Assembly (NCBI GenBank): GCA_035539855.1
Contig: DATLHO010000259.1
Span: forward strand, 1 to 18,029
Origin: DATLHO01 sp035539855
GTDB taxonomy: Bacteria > Bacteroidota > Ignavibacteria > OLB7
Direction: 5' to 3'
DNA length: 18,029 nt
Numbering within the stretch: position 1 is the stretch's first letter; the number at the start of each line of letters is the position of its first letter. This document shows positions 1 through 6,326 of the stretch, piece by piece. The notes under the pieces are model-generated. The model was not told where the DNA came from. It worked only from the letters and a program-made list of their open reading frames with translations, and ran no database searches. A program made the position numbers and the translations under genes.

Positions 1-24
1 GTCGTCAGCGGAACCGTCAAGTAG
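1..24 (+). CDS. Possible C-terminal tail of an upstream gene (partial)
   Basis: The first frame reads VVSGTVK and then a TAG stop, followed by a stem-loop at 43-75. A short beta-strand-like tail ending this way would fit the end of a type IX secretion sorting domain, but seven residues cannot establish that. The third frame is also open from base 3 to a TGA at 210-212 (69 codons without a start), so a different upstream gene could end there. Which frame is coding cannot be decided from this window. Confidence 0.22.
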   Translation, partial: VVSGTVK

Positions 25-42
25 CTGAAATTTTGAATCGGC

Positions 43-75
43 GGCCGGCAGCCGCCTCCACGGGGACTGCCGGCC
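43..75 (+). terminator. Stem-loop after the left-edge reading frame
   Basis: GGCCGGCAG (43-51) pairs perfectly with CTGCCGGCC (67-75) across a 15-nt loop. There is no T-tract behind it, so it may be a factor-dependent terminator or an mRNA 3'-end stabiliser rather than a classic intrinsic terminator. Its place just after the TAG at 22-24 is the main reason for the call. Confidence 0.4.
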
Positions 76-434
76 GATCCGAACGCTTCGAAGGTGTATT
101 GCTGGTCAACCGTTACGGTGAGTTGTCTTGGTCCAGAGCAACTCACACTTGGTCTCGAGCTTCGCCCGTCGGTCGCATCTTGAGAGGTTTGCCCAAACCT
201 CACGCGACATGAGGAGAGCTCACGTGGAAAGCAGAGAGGTCAGCTTCCACACGAATCTCACGAGCGAGCCTGCCCCGGAGGATGAGATTAGGTCCCTCAT
301 TCTCTTTCAATGCCCACACATCGACTGCGCCCAAACAGTCTAGTGGCAGGCACTTTCGAGACCATACAAAAGAGGTAGCACAGAGGTCCAACCTGACGCC
401 CATCAGGTCTCTCGCTGCCTCTTTTCTTTTTGCG

Positions 435-465
435 CAAAAGCGAGTGCTGTATGCACTCGCTTTTG
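435..465. terminator. Bidirectional intrinsic terminator
   Basis: CAAAAGCGAGTGC (435-447) is the exact reverse complement of GCACTCGCTTTTG (453-465), with a 5-nt loop TGTAT. The stem has a GC-rich core flanked by A4 and T4, the form of an intrinsic terminator that works in both directions. A pyrimidine run (TCTTTTCTTTTT) lies immediately upstream at 420-431. It isolates the regulator cluster that starts at 669 from whatever lies to the left. Confidence 0.75.
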
Positions 466-572
466 TCGTTTGGTCCTGATCGGACGTCGACCGTCCGATT
501 CCGGCCAACAAGCGGACCTCGCCTGTCCCAAATTGCTCCATTCGGGGACTGTTCGTCGGGGATCTCACGCCG

Positions 573-580
573 TAGATTTC
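573..580 (+). promoter_or_regulatory. TAGATTTC promoter-like box before the first regulator
   Basis: TAGATTTC lies about 90 bp upstream of the ATG at 669 and is followed by a C-rich leader. Related boxes (TATATTC, TATCTTC, TAGATTTCC, TACCTTG) sit before several other genes in this window. They resemble the Bacteroidota -7 element TAnnTTTG. No matching upstream TTG element is visible. Confidence 0.4.
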
Positions 581-668
581 GTCAGTACCTCGGCGTCCCC
601 CTCCGCCCTCCTTCAAGAACAACCACTTCCAAGCGTGACCGGCCTTAGTGCCGGCGACTCTCATTGCC

Positions 669-1559
669 ATGGGACGAACACGAAGAGGCAGAGTCCTCGA
701 GACCACCGAAGAGCTGCAGGGACTACTAGGACGACTAAGCTCGTCACCCCTCGAGACGAGGGTGAGGTTCCTTCTCGCGCTCAAAGAAGATCCGCTCGTC
801 AAGGCCGACGCACTCGTCGGCGAGCTTGGCCTGTCGGACCGGACGATTAGACGCTGGTGGCGCACATATAACAGCCAGGGCCTCGCGGCCTTTCTCGACC
901 ATGCCGGTGCGATGCCAGCAGTTGCCGAGACTCAGACGGCTTACGAGGACGACGGAGCAGCCTCGCTCATGGAGTTACTGAACTCTCTTCCCCTGAGCTA
1001 CGACTTCGGGCAATGGCGAGAGTCGGTTGAGACAGCCCTCAAGAGGTATCTCAATGGCGTTACGAGCGTCGAGCTGCACTTCGCCTCCCCAAACGGATCA
1101 CAATCGAAAGTTCCGACCGACGAGGCCTCGACCCATACGAGAGCTGCGCTAGACATCCCCGTCGGAGACGACGGTACCTTGGGCACTCTGCGCATCTTCG
1201 CCAGCGAAGCCTCGACCATCGAATCGGCGACGAAGCTCCTCGATGAGCTGGGTCCATTCCTGACGTTCCTATACTCGGATGCGATCGCTCGTTCACGCGT
1301 CCTGCGATCATTGCCTGAGACGTATCTAGCAGAGCTTCCGGACGGCCCGCTCGTGCATTCACTAAGCCCTAGGGAACGCGACGTACTCATGCATAGACTC
1401 TATGGATATACGTACTCCGAAGCAGCGGAGCGCCTTGGTGTCTCCGAAGAGACTATTCGGAAGTGCGTTAAGAATATCTATCGCAAGACAAGCACGACAT
1501 CGATCGGTGAGCTCTTCGTTCGATATTTCGCTTCGGTCAGCGAAGGACCGCTTCCCTAA
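669..1559 (+). CDS. Full-length modular regulator: IS630-like HTH + central domain + LuxR-type HTH
   Basis: This 296-residue protein is probably a DNA-binding transcription regulator. Residues 30-76 form a helix-turn-helix like the N-terminal DNA-binding part of IS630-family transposases (RVRFLLALK, then LGLSDRTIRRWWRTYNSQGL). Residues 98-210 match the start and end of the central domain of its paralogues (LLNSLP, then LGPFLTFLYSDAIARS), but the conserved middle motif around FPxxxY is missing, so the domain is shortened. Residues 230-275 are a LuxR-type helix-turn-helix (SPRERDVL, then LGVSEETIRKCVKNIYRK). I chose the ATG at 669 over the in-frame GTG at 648 because it aligns with the start of the 361-residue paralogue at 7990; neither has a good Shine-Dalgarno. 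No receiver or kinase domain is present, so the signal sensed is unknown. Base composition is less GC-rich than in the later genes. Confidence 0.85.
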   Translation: MGRTRRGRVLETTEELQGLLGRLSSSPLETRVRFLLALKEDPLVKADALVGELGLSDRTIRRWWRTYNSQGLAAFLDHAGAMPAVAETQTAYEDDGAASLMELLNSLPLSYDFGQWRESVETALKRYLNGVTSVELHFASPNGSQSKVPTDEASTHTRAALDIPVGDDGTLGTLRIFASEASTIESATKLLDELGPFLTFLYSDAIARSRVLRSLPETYLAELPDGPLVHSLSPRERDVLMHRLYGYTYSEAAERLGVSEETIRKCVKNIYRKTSTTSIGELFVRYFASVSEGPLP

Positions 1560-1917
1560 ATACCCCGCATCATCGACTTTTGGCCATGGCAATCGTCACT
1601 GAAATGCATAATTGCTCTTCTTGGGTACTACCGTTGGCAGAGCCTGGGCGTTAAGTTGACAATGAGAACGGCGCTTTGATCGAGGGCGTACCGATCTCCG
1701 GCGGGATGAGCCTTCATCCCCTAGACCGCCTCCTCTGCTGGCACCACAAGTCTCCGTCATTAGCGGGTCGGAGACCGGAGAACGAGGAGGCGGTTGCCGT
1801 TGAGCTACAGGCCAGCCGACTTTTTGGGATCGCAAACTCGATCGCACATATCGAATGCAGCCGAGTGCATCGCATGCGGAAGCCGTAGGCAATTCTGGTG
1901 CTCAATCGCAGACCTCC
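1560..1917 (+). other. Intergenic stretch with nested stems, possible structured leader
   Basis: No supported gene lies here. The stretch contains a GGGATGA/TCATCCC hairpin (1703-1709/1714-1720), followed by a larger element with a perfect 10-bp outer stem (1726-1735 with 1784-1793) enclosing a perfect 7-bp inner stem (1750-1756 with 1769-1775). These sit 125-215 bp upstream of the next regulator. They could be a structured 5' leader of that gene or the 3' end of the previous one. I do not recognise a known riboswitch. Confidence 0.5.
1703..1793 (+). ncRNA. Candidate structured RNA element
   Basis: Three stems with perfect Watson-Crick pairing fall within 91 bases: GGGATGA/TCATCCC with a 4-nt loop, and CCGCCTCCTC/GAGGAGGCGG enclosing GTCTCCG/CGGAGAC. 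A second CCGGAG at 1775-1780 could compete with the inner stem, which would allow two alternative folds. The sequence around it is not strongly GC-rich, so stems this good are less likely by chance. There is no T-tract. Function is unknown; a regulatory leader of the gene at 1918 is one possibility. Confidence 0.35.
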
Positions 1918-2712
1918 ATGCAGAACGTTCGTTCGAGGCTATTGGCATTTGCCAATGCTCAAACGCATTCCCAGGACATAGTAGAATGGACCGAGTCGTT
2001 CAAGCACTCGCTTTCTGAGCTGCTTCCAATGGCAAGCAGGATCTCAGTCAACGTGAATCGTGGATGCTCTGTACTCGGCGACACGGCCAGCTATTCCGAG
2101 CGCATCTCAATAATGCGTCCGTACGTCACGCATACCGAGGCTTGTGACGTTGTCATAGCTTCGACTGGACTTCGGGATGCCGATCACTTCCTGGGACTCT
2201 GTCGCCGATCCGGGTTTCCGGTCGACGACTACCAGGATCCGCTTTGCCTAAATTACCACGGAGGCAACGGCGAGTATATGGGCTCGATAGTTATCTGGTT
2301 GTTGACAGGATCGGCCCCTATTCCCACTTCACAGATTCAGTTGCTAAAAGGCATCTCTCGTTTTGTCATATCCATCTTCGCCTCTGCCATTCAACGATTC
2401 CAAGAACGTCATCGGGAATACGCGACGGCACTACGGACAATCAACGGGATTCTCGAGAGCGCTCAACTAACTCGACGGGAGCGAGAGGTTTTCGCACATA
2501 GATTCCAGGGCCATTCTGTGCCTTCTACGGCGGCCCGCCTCAACATCAGCGAGGCGACTGTACGCCGACACATTCGCGCCATTCGCGGACGACTCCGCGA
2601 CCATTGCACAGTCTCGACGCGTGTCCTCGGCGTACCGTTTGCAACGCCTGAGGATCACCCCTCGAAACGAGGACGGGCCGGACGCACCGTTCGCCGGTCT
2701 CGCAAGCCGTAG
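1918..2712 (+). CDS. Short-form modular regulator: central domain + LuxR-type HTH
   Basis: This 264-residue protein lacks the N-terminal helix-turn-helix of the full-length family members. Residues 20-165 carry the central domain: WTESFKHSLSELL, RISVNVNR, then SGFPVDDYQDP, GEYMGSIVIW and a long helix ending in FASAIQRF. Residues 183-228 are a LuxR-type helix-turn-helix (LTRREREVFAHRF, then LNISEATVRRHIRAIRGRL). A basic tail (KRGRAGRTVRRSRKP) follows. I chose ATG 1918 rather than the in-frame ATG 1855 because it aligns with the start of the neighbour at 2789; there is no Shine-Dalgarno at either. The central domain looks like a small ligand-sensing fold, but no ligand can be named. The protein is closest to the next gene, which suggests local duplication. 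Codon use is less GC-biased than in the genes after 3.9 kb. Confidence 0.85.
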   Translation: MQNVRSRLLAFANAQTHSQDIVEWTESFKHSLSELLPMASRISVNVNRGCSVLGDTASYSERISIMRPYVTHTEACDVVIASTGLRDADHFLGLCRRSGFPVDDYQDPLCLNYHGGNGEYMGSIVIWLLTGSAPIPTSQIQLLKGISRFVISIFASAIQRFQERHREYATALRTINGILESAQLTRREREVFAHRFQGHSVPSTAARLNISEATVRRHIRAIRGRLRDHCTVSTRVLGVPFATPEDHPSKRGRAGRTVRRSRKP

Positions 2713-2788
2713 AGTCTCCACGTTCCGCCGGTCACACTCTGCTCGGTGAGAACGCGTTATCGACGATCTCCGATCATCTATTGCGACC

Positions 2789-3562
2789 GTGACCTCAAAG
2801 ACGTTCACACGGCAATCGCTGATCGCACTCGCCAACGGCGCGTCGCGATCCAGCGACCTCGAACAGTGGGCCTCGGATCTCCGTGACAGTCTCGCGCGGA
2901 TCTGTCCTACTGTGGATCGCATTTCCACCAACGTGAACCGCACAGCCAACGCCGTCCATGGAGTCGGTCAGGTAGATCCCGTCACGAGCGTTCACGTTGT
3001 GGATCGCTCCGAATCTCGCACGTCATTTCACATCACAACGGCGCCGGAGCGCGACGCGGCGCACTTTGTCGACCGCTTCCGCTCCGCCGGTTTTCCCGTC
3101 GATGAGTATCATGAGCCAGTCTGCTTCACGTACTTCATCGACGGCCGCGTGTACGTCGGCTCGATTATTCTCTGGAATCACGCATACTCAAGACCCGTTG
3201 ACAGCCACACGATAGAGCACATCGAGTCGCTCAGACCGTTCCTGACGTACCTGTTCGTCAGCGCGATTGCCCGGTACACGTCGGTCAACCACTTGTTCGC
3301 TTCGACGCTCGCAATGATCAGTGAACTCACAGTCGATTCCAAGTTGTCTCGACGCGAGCGCGAGGTTCTTATCTGTCGTTTCAATGGGATGTCCGTGGCG
3401 GAAGTAGCCGAATTTCTCCACATAAGCGAAGCCACCGTTCGGCGGCACATCCGATCGCTTAATGGCCGGCTGACAAAGTCAACGGTGACGCGCGGTCGGG
3501 TTGTCGGTATCCGTCACTCGCCCACCGAGGAAGTAGATGCGTCGCCAGATCCGATGACTTGA
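2789..3562 (+). CDS. Short-form modular regulator: central domain + LuxR-type HTH
   Basis: This 257-residue protein is a tandem paralogue of the preceding gene. The central domain (residues 25-163) shows DRISTNVNR, SAGFPVDEYHEPVCF, VYVGSIILWN and LRPFLTYLFVSAIARY. The LuxR-type helix-turn-helix (residues 186-231) reads LSRREREVLICRFNGMS and LHISEATVRRHIRSLNGRL. Both genes also share a short segment after it (TVSTRVLGV against TVTRGRVVGI), so the homology extends past the DNA-binding domain. Translation seems to start at the GTG at 2789, as no ATG lies nearby in frame; no Shine-Dalgarno is visible. Its stop codon is followed directly by a gene encoding only the missing N-terminal helix-turn-helix, so the two may act as a split version of the full-length regulator. 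Confidence 0.85.
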   Translation: MTSKTFTRQSLIALANGASRSSDLEQWASDLRDSLARICPTVDRISTNVNRTANAVHGVGQVDPVTSVHVVDRSESRTSFHITTAPERDAAHFVDRFRSAGFPVDEYHEPVCFTYFIDGRVYVGSIILWNHAYSRPVDSHTIEHIESLRPFLTYLFVSAIARYTSVNHLFASTLAMISELTVDSKLSRREREVLICRFNGMSVAEVAEFLHISEATVRRHIRSLNGRLTKSTVTRGRVVGIRHSPTEEVDASPDPMT

Positions 3563-3585
3563 TCACTGCCGGAGCAACTTCGACA

Positions 3586-3933
3586 ATGCACAACACCACG
3601 CGCATCGTCTGGGAAACACATTGGGAGCTCGAGGCGCGGTTGCGGCGATGCGCGCTCGCGGCGCAGGCCGACGCACTGCGCATGCTGCTGGCGTTTCGAC
3701 GCTACGGGGATCTCAGCGATTTCGAGGTCGCCGAACTCGTCGGCCGCGCGCCGCATGAGATCTGGCAGTGGTGGCGTGTCTATCAAAGCGCCGGTCTCGG
3801 CGAGCTTCTCGAGACCGTCGATGCCGCACCCTGGCTTGCGATCACCGGAGTCGCCGTACCTCCGCCGATCGATCCGTCGACGCTTCCCTTCGGTATCCCC
3901 ATCAACGCGCCGCGCGACTACCGCGCGCGCTGA
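3586..3933 (+). CDS. Stand-alone IS630-like helix-turn-helix protein
   Basis: This 115-residue protein matches only the N-terminal domain of the full-length regulators. Residues 27-75 read QADALRMLLAFRRY, then VAELVGRAPHEIWQWWRVYQSAGLGELLE, against ARVRMLLAFKRE and LGYSERNLHRWWSEYRRGGLALLL in the 361-residue paralogue. After a proline-rich tail it stops, with no central or LuxR domain. ATG 3586 is favoured because GGAG lies at 3571-3574; an in-frame TTG at 3559 would overlap the previous stop codon (TTGA) and remains possible. Its 3' end overlaps the convergent hydrolase gene by 16 bp. It may pair with the short-form regulator just upstream, bind the same sites as a competitor, or be the remnant of a broken full-length gene. 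Composition shifts toward high GC from here on. Confidence 0.75.
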   Translation: MHNTTRIVWETHWELEARLRRCALAAQADALRMLLAFRRYGDLSDFEVAELVGRAPHEIWQWWRVYQSAGLGELLETVDAAPWLAITGVAVPPPIDPSTLPFGIPINAPRDYRAR

Positions 3934-4805
3934 CGCTCGCGTTGATGCACCTCGATGAACGTCCGCACCACGCCACCAATCCCCTCGACCTCCTCCTGCA
4001 CGAAGTGCCCTGCGTCGTGGCGGTGCACCTCCGCGCGCTCGAAGACCGTCTCCCAGCGCGCGAGCGCGTCGGGTCCGAACGCAGGATCCTTCATGCCCCA
4101 GTGAAGCTGTGCCGGGATCGTCGCCAGGCGGTCGCGGCGCGCCCAGAGCGCGTCGTACCACTCGCTGGACTCGACGAGTTCCTTCGCGAGCGTCCACGCT
4201 CCCATGCGCGAGTCGGCGTCGGGGAACGGGGCGGTGTAATGCCGGTGGATCGCCGGGGTCAGCCGACTGCGGTCGGCGAAGCTCATCGGGATCAGCCAGC
4301 GCGGCGAGAGGTTCAGCCGCGTGTAGAGGAACCGGCCGAACGCGCTGCCGAAGAGCCTCGACGCGCGCACCGCCGTCGGGTTGTCGCGCATCGACCACAG
4401 GAACGTGTTGAACAGCACCAGCGACGTCACCCGCTCGGGATGCTCGATCGCGTGCGAGAGCCCGATCGGGCCCCCGAAGTCGTGCACGACGAGCGTCATC
4501 GGTCCGACGTCGAGCCGCTCGAGCAGCGTCGAGAGGTTGCGCGCGTGGTCGGCCGGACGGTAGCTCCAGCCGGCCGGCTTGTCCGACAGCCCGAACCCGA
4601 TGTGATCCGGCGCGATCACGCGGTGCGTCGTCGAGAGCTCCGCGATCAGCTTGCGCCAGAGGAACGACCACGTCGGCGTGCCGTGCACGAGCACGACGGC
4701 CGGACCGGCGCCCTCGTCGACGTAGTGCATGCGGCCGCCGCCGACCTCGGCGTAGTGCGGCGCGAAGGGATATTCGGTGCGGTCGAGCCAGGCCTCGGTG
4801 CTCAT
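3918..4805 (-). CDS. Alpha/beta hydrolase, haloalkane-dehalogenase/OleB-like
   Basis: This 295-residue protein is a complete cytoplasmic alpha/beta hydrolase with no signal peptide. HGTPTWSFLWR (41-51) is the oxyanion-hole loop. VVHDFGGPIG (106-115) carries the aspartate nucleophile D109, WGMKDPAFGP (236-245) the likely acid D240, and AGHF the base H267. An aspartate nucleophile in this setting is typical of haloalkane dehalogenases, epoxide hydrolases and the OleB beta-lactone decarboxylases. The residue after the nucleophile is Phe; true haloalkane dehalogenases have a halide-binding Trp there, so dehalogenation is doubtful and the substrate is left open. Its ATG overlaps the TGA of the TetR gene (ATGA), so the two are translationally coupled and probably repressed together through the operator at 5421-5436. 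Confidence 0.88.
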   Translation of the reverse strand: MSTEAWLDRTEYPFAPHYAEVGGGRMHYVDEGAGPAVVLVHGTPTWSFLWRKLIAELSTTHRVIAPDHIGFGLSDKPAGWSYRPADHARNLSTLLERLDVGPMTLVVHDFGGPIGLSHAIEHPERVTSLVLFNTFLWSMRDNPTAVRASRLFGSAFGRFLYTRLNLSPRWLIPMSFADRSRLTPAIHRHYTAPFPDADSRMGAWTLAKELVESSEWYDALWARRDRLATIPAQLHWGMKDPAFGPDALARWETVFERAEVHRHDAGHFVQEEVEGIGGVVRTFIEVHQRERQRAR

Positions 4806-5410
4806 CGGGTACCTCCTGTGGTTGTGGCCGAGAACAGCGCGACGGCGCGGTCGATCACCGCGTCGACGGGATAGGCCTCCGGGTCGAGCACGAGCTGCTG
4901 GCCGATCCCGTCGATCGTTGCGAACAGCAGCCGCGCGTCGACGGCCGGCTCGGCGGAGCCCGCCGCGGAGAGGATCGCGCGGAGCCCCTCGTCGATGCGC
5001 GCCCCCAGGGCCGCGATCTCGCCGGCGAGACCCTCGACGACCGCGGGCTGCGTCCTGATCGAATAGAAGAGGAGCCAGAATCGGCGGTTGCGCCGCAGGA
5101 TCTCCATCGCGCTGCGGAGCAGCCGCTCGATCGGGTCGCCGCGGCGCGCGCCGTCGCCGGCCTCGAGCGCTGCGGCGAACGACTCGCCGACGTCGGCCAG
5201 GCCGCGGTGCATGATCGCCAGCAGCAGCTCATCCTTGCCGCCGAAGTAGTTGTAGAGCAGTCCCAGAGAGACGTCCGCCTCGCGCGCGATCATCCTGATC
5301 GAGGCGCCCTCGTAGCCGTGGCGGGCGAAGAGGGTCAGCGCCGCCTCGACGATGAGGGCGCGGCTGTGCTCGCGCATCGATTCGAACTGCTCCGCGCTTC
5401 TCGGTGCCAT
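4802..5410 (-). CDS. TetR/AcrR-family transcriptional repressor
   Basis: This 202-residue protein has the usual TetR size. The N-terminal helix-turn-helix is clear: ALIVEAALTLFARHGYEGAS, then IAREADVSLGLLYNYFGGKDELL (about residues 18-66). The rest is a helical ligand-binding and dimer domain that varies too much to name a ligand. The reading frame continues upstream of ATG 5410 but without family-like sequence. ATG 5410 leaves a short leader downstream of a good TATATTG box; ATG 5377 is an alternative with GGAG about 12 nt upstream. The gene overlaps the hydrolase start by 4 bp. A perfect inverted repeat just upstream, overlapping the promoter box, strongly suggests autorepression, relieved by a compound that the hydrolase may process. 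Confidence 0.9.
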   Translation of the reverse strand: MAPRSAEQFESMREHSRALIVEAALTLFARHGYEGASIRMIAREADVSLGLLYNYFGGKDELLLAIMHRGLADVGESFAAALEAGDGARRGDPIERLLRSAMEILRRNRRFWLLFYSIRTQPAVVEGLAGEIAALGARIDEGLRAILSAAGSAEPAVDARLLFATIDGIGQQLVLDPEAYPVDAVIDRAVALFSATTTGGTR

Positions 5411-5420
5411 GGCGTTTTGG

Positions 5421-5436
5421 TTGAACGGTTGTTCAA
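5421..5436. promoter_or_regulatory. Palindromic operator for the TetR regulator
   Basis: TTGAAC (5421-5426) and GTTCAA (5431-5436) form a perfect inverted repeat with a 4-bp spacer, the size of a typical TetR-family operator. It lies 11 bp upstream of the TetR start codon. On the minus strand it overlaps the last bases of the promoter-like box TATATTG, so binding would block transcription. It sits about 40 bp upstream of the divergent promoter box at 5474, so an effect on the regulator at 5514 is possible but less certain. Confidence 0.75.
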
Positions 5437-5441
5437 TATAC
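5434..5441 (-). promoter_or_regulatory. GTATATTG promoter-like box of the TetR operon
   Basis: Read on the minus strand, this is GTATATTG, matching the TAnnTT boxes before other genes here. Transcription would start around 5427, giving a leader of roughly 17 nt before ATG 5410. The overlap with the operator supports both calls. Confidence 0.5.
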
Positions 5442-5473
5442 GACGACCGACCGGTTCTCCGCTCCGCGATTGC

Positions 5474-5484
5474 GTATCTTCGCC
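5474..5484 (+). promoter_or_regulatory. GTATCTTCGCC promoter-like box
   Basis: GTATCTTCGCC lies 30 bp before the ATG at 5514 and nearly matches GTATATTCGCC before the full-length regulator at 7990. It is divergent from the TetR promoter box, with the operator between them. Confidence 0.5.
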
Positions 5485-5513
5485 CACCCGCACGAGCCAC
5501 GAGCGATGCCCCC

Positions 5514-6257
5514 ATGACCCACTTCGACCTGCGCGCCGACGCCGACGCGCGCGACGACGCTCGAATTCTCCGCTTCCTCAACGCGCTGACACCGCTCGAG
5601 GAGCCGATCGCGTGGATCGGGATCTTCCGCGACGCCCTGGCCGATCTGCTCGGCGACGTCGACCGGGTCTCGATCAGCATGAACCTGCAGTCGTTCGACC
5701 TGGAGCATCGCGTCGCCTACGGACACGACGATCCCTCGCCGATCGCGCCGATGGTCGTGCCGCGCTCGGCCGTCGACGACCTTGCCGGACGTCTCGTGCG
5801 CGACGCCGCGGCCTCGGGCTTTCCCGTCGGAGACTACCGCGCGCCGGCGGTCTTCGCCTACCACGCGGGCGAGCGCACCTACCTCGCGTCGATCATGCTC
5901 TGGCGCAGCCGCGCGATGCCCCCGATCAGCGAGGCCTCGCTGACGATGCTGCACAACCTCCGCCCGTTCATCACCTTCCGGCTCACCGAGTGCATCCAGC
6001 GCTTCGTGCGCGATGACCGCACCGCGCGCGGCGCCGGGGCGATGGCCTGTCAGATCGGCGCCCGCGCCGGACTCGACGGCGACGAGCGCGAGATCCTGGC
6101 GCTCGCGCTCTCCGGCATGAGCGTCGGCGCGATCGCGATGCGCACCGGCATGACCAGCGCGGCGGTGCGCCGGCACCTCGCGGCGATCCACCGGCTGACC
6201 GGCACGTTCGACGTCGGCGAGATCATCCGGCGGTTCGTCGGCGAGAGCGACGAGTAG
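5514..6257 (+). CDS. Short-form modular regulator: central domain + LuxR-type HTH
   Basis: This 247-residue protein belongs to the same family as the genes at 1918 and 2789 but has the high-GC composition of its surroundings. The central domain (residues 18-165) has FLNALTPLEEPIAW, DRVSISMNLQS, SGFPVGDYRAPAVFAYHAG, TYLASIMLWRSR and LRPFITFRLTECIQRF. The C-terminal helix-turn-helix (residues 187-230) reads GDEREILALALSGMS and RTGMTSAAVRRHLAAIHRL, followed by GEIIRRF, which resembles IGELFVRYF at the end of the first regulator. The ATG at 5514 gives the family-like start; the frame is open further upstream, but that sequence lies under the divergent TetR promoter. It is probably the first gene of an operon with the MBL-fold gene 69 bp downstream. 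Confidence 0.85.
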   Translation: MTHFDLRADADARDDARILRFLNALTPLEEPIAWIGIFRDALADLLGDVDRVSISMNLQSFDLEHRVAYGHDDPSPIAPMVVPRSAVDDLAGRLVRDAAASGFPVGDYRAPAVFAYHAGERTYLASIMLWRSRAMPPISEASLTMLHNLRPFITFRLTECIQRFVRDDRTARGAGAMACQIGARAGLDGDEREILALALSGMSVGAIAMRTGMTSAAVRRHLAAIHRLTGTFDVGEIIRRFVGESDE

Positions 6258-6326
6258 CGACCGACGGCGCAGCAACGCGCGGCGGCCCGGCATGCGCGCA
6301 CCACATCTGCCTGGAGGAATCCTCTG

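Larger units (their letters stand above)
25..668. other. Gene-poor stretch with hairpins
   Basis: I find no convincing protein gene here: the open frames are short, overlap each other on both strands and show no recognisable domain. The stretch holds a 9-bp stem (43-51/67-75), a perfect GAGGTTTG/CAAACCTC palindrome (184-191/194-201), a small ACCTGA/TCAGGT hairpin (391-408), a strong terminator-like hairpin (435-465) and a promoter-like box at 573-580 that precedes the first regulator. The part between about 100 and 430 could encode a small RNA ending at the terminator, but I recognise no known RNA family (checked by eye for tmRNA, RNase P RNA and tRNA landmarks). Confidence 0.5.

Noticed and set aside
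128..479. Small plus-strand proteins of 65-72 residues left of the terminator
   Set aside because: They overlap in different frames, have no Shine-Dalgarno and no recognisable features. A real small gene cannot be excluded, but nothing supports one.
200..865. A 221-residue minus-strand gene over the left intergenic region
   Set aside because: It runs through the strong terminator hairpin and into the 5' end of the first regulator on the other strand, and shows no domain.
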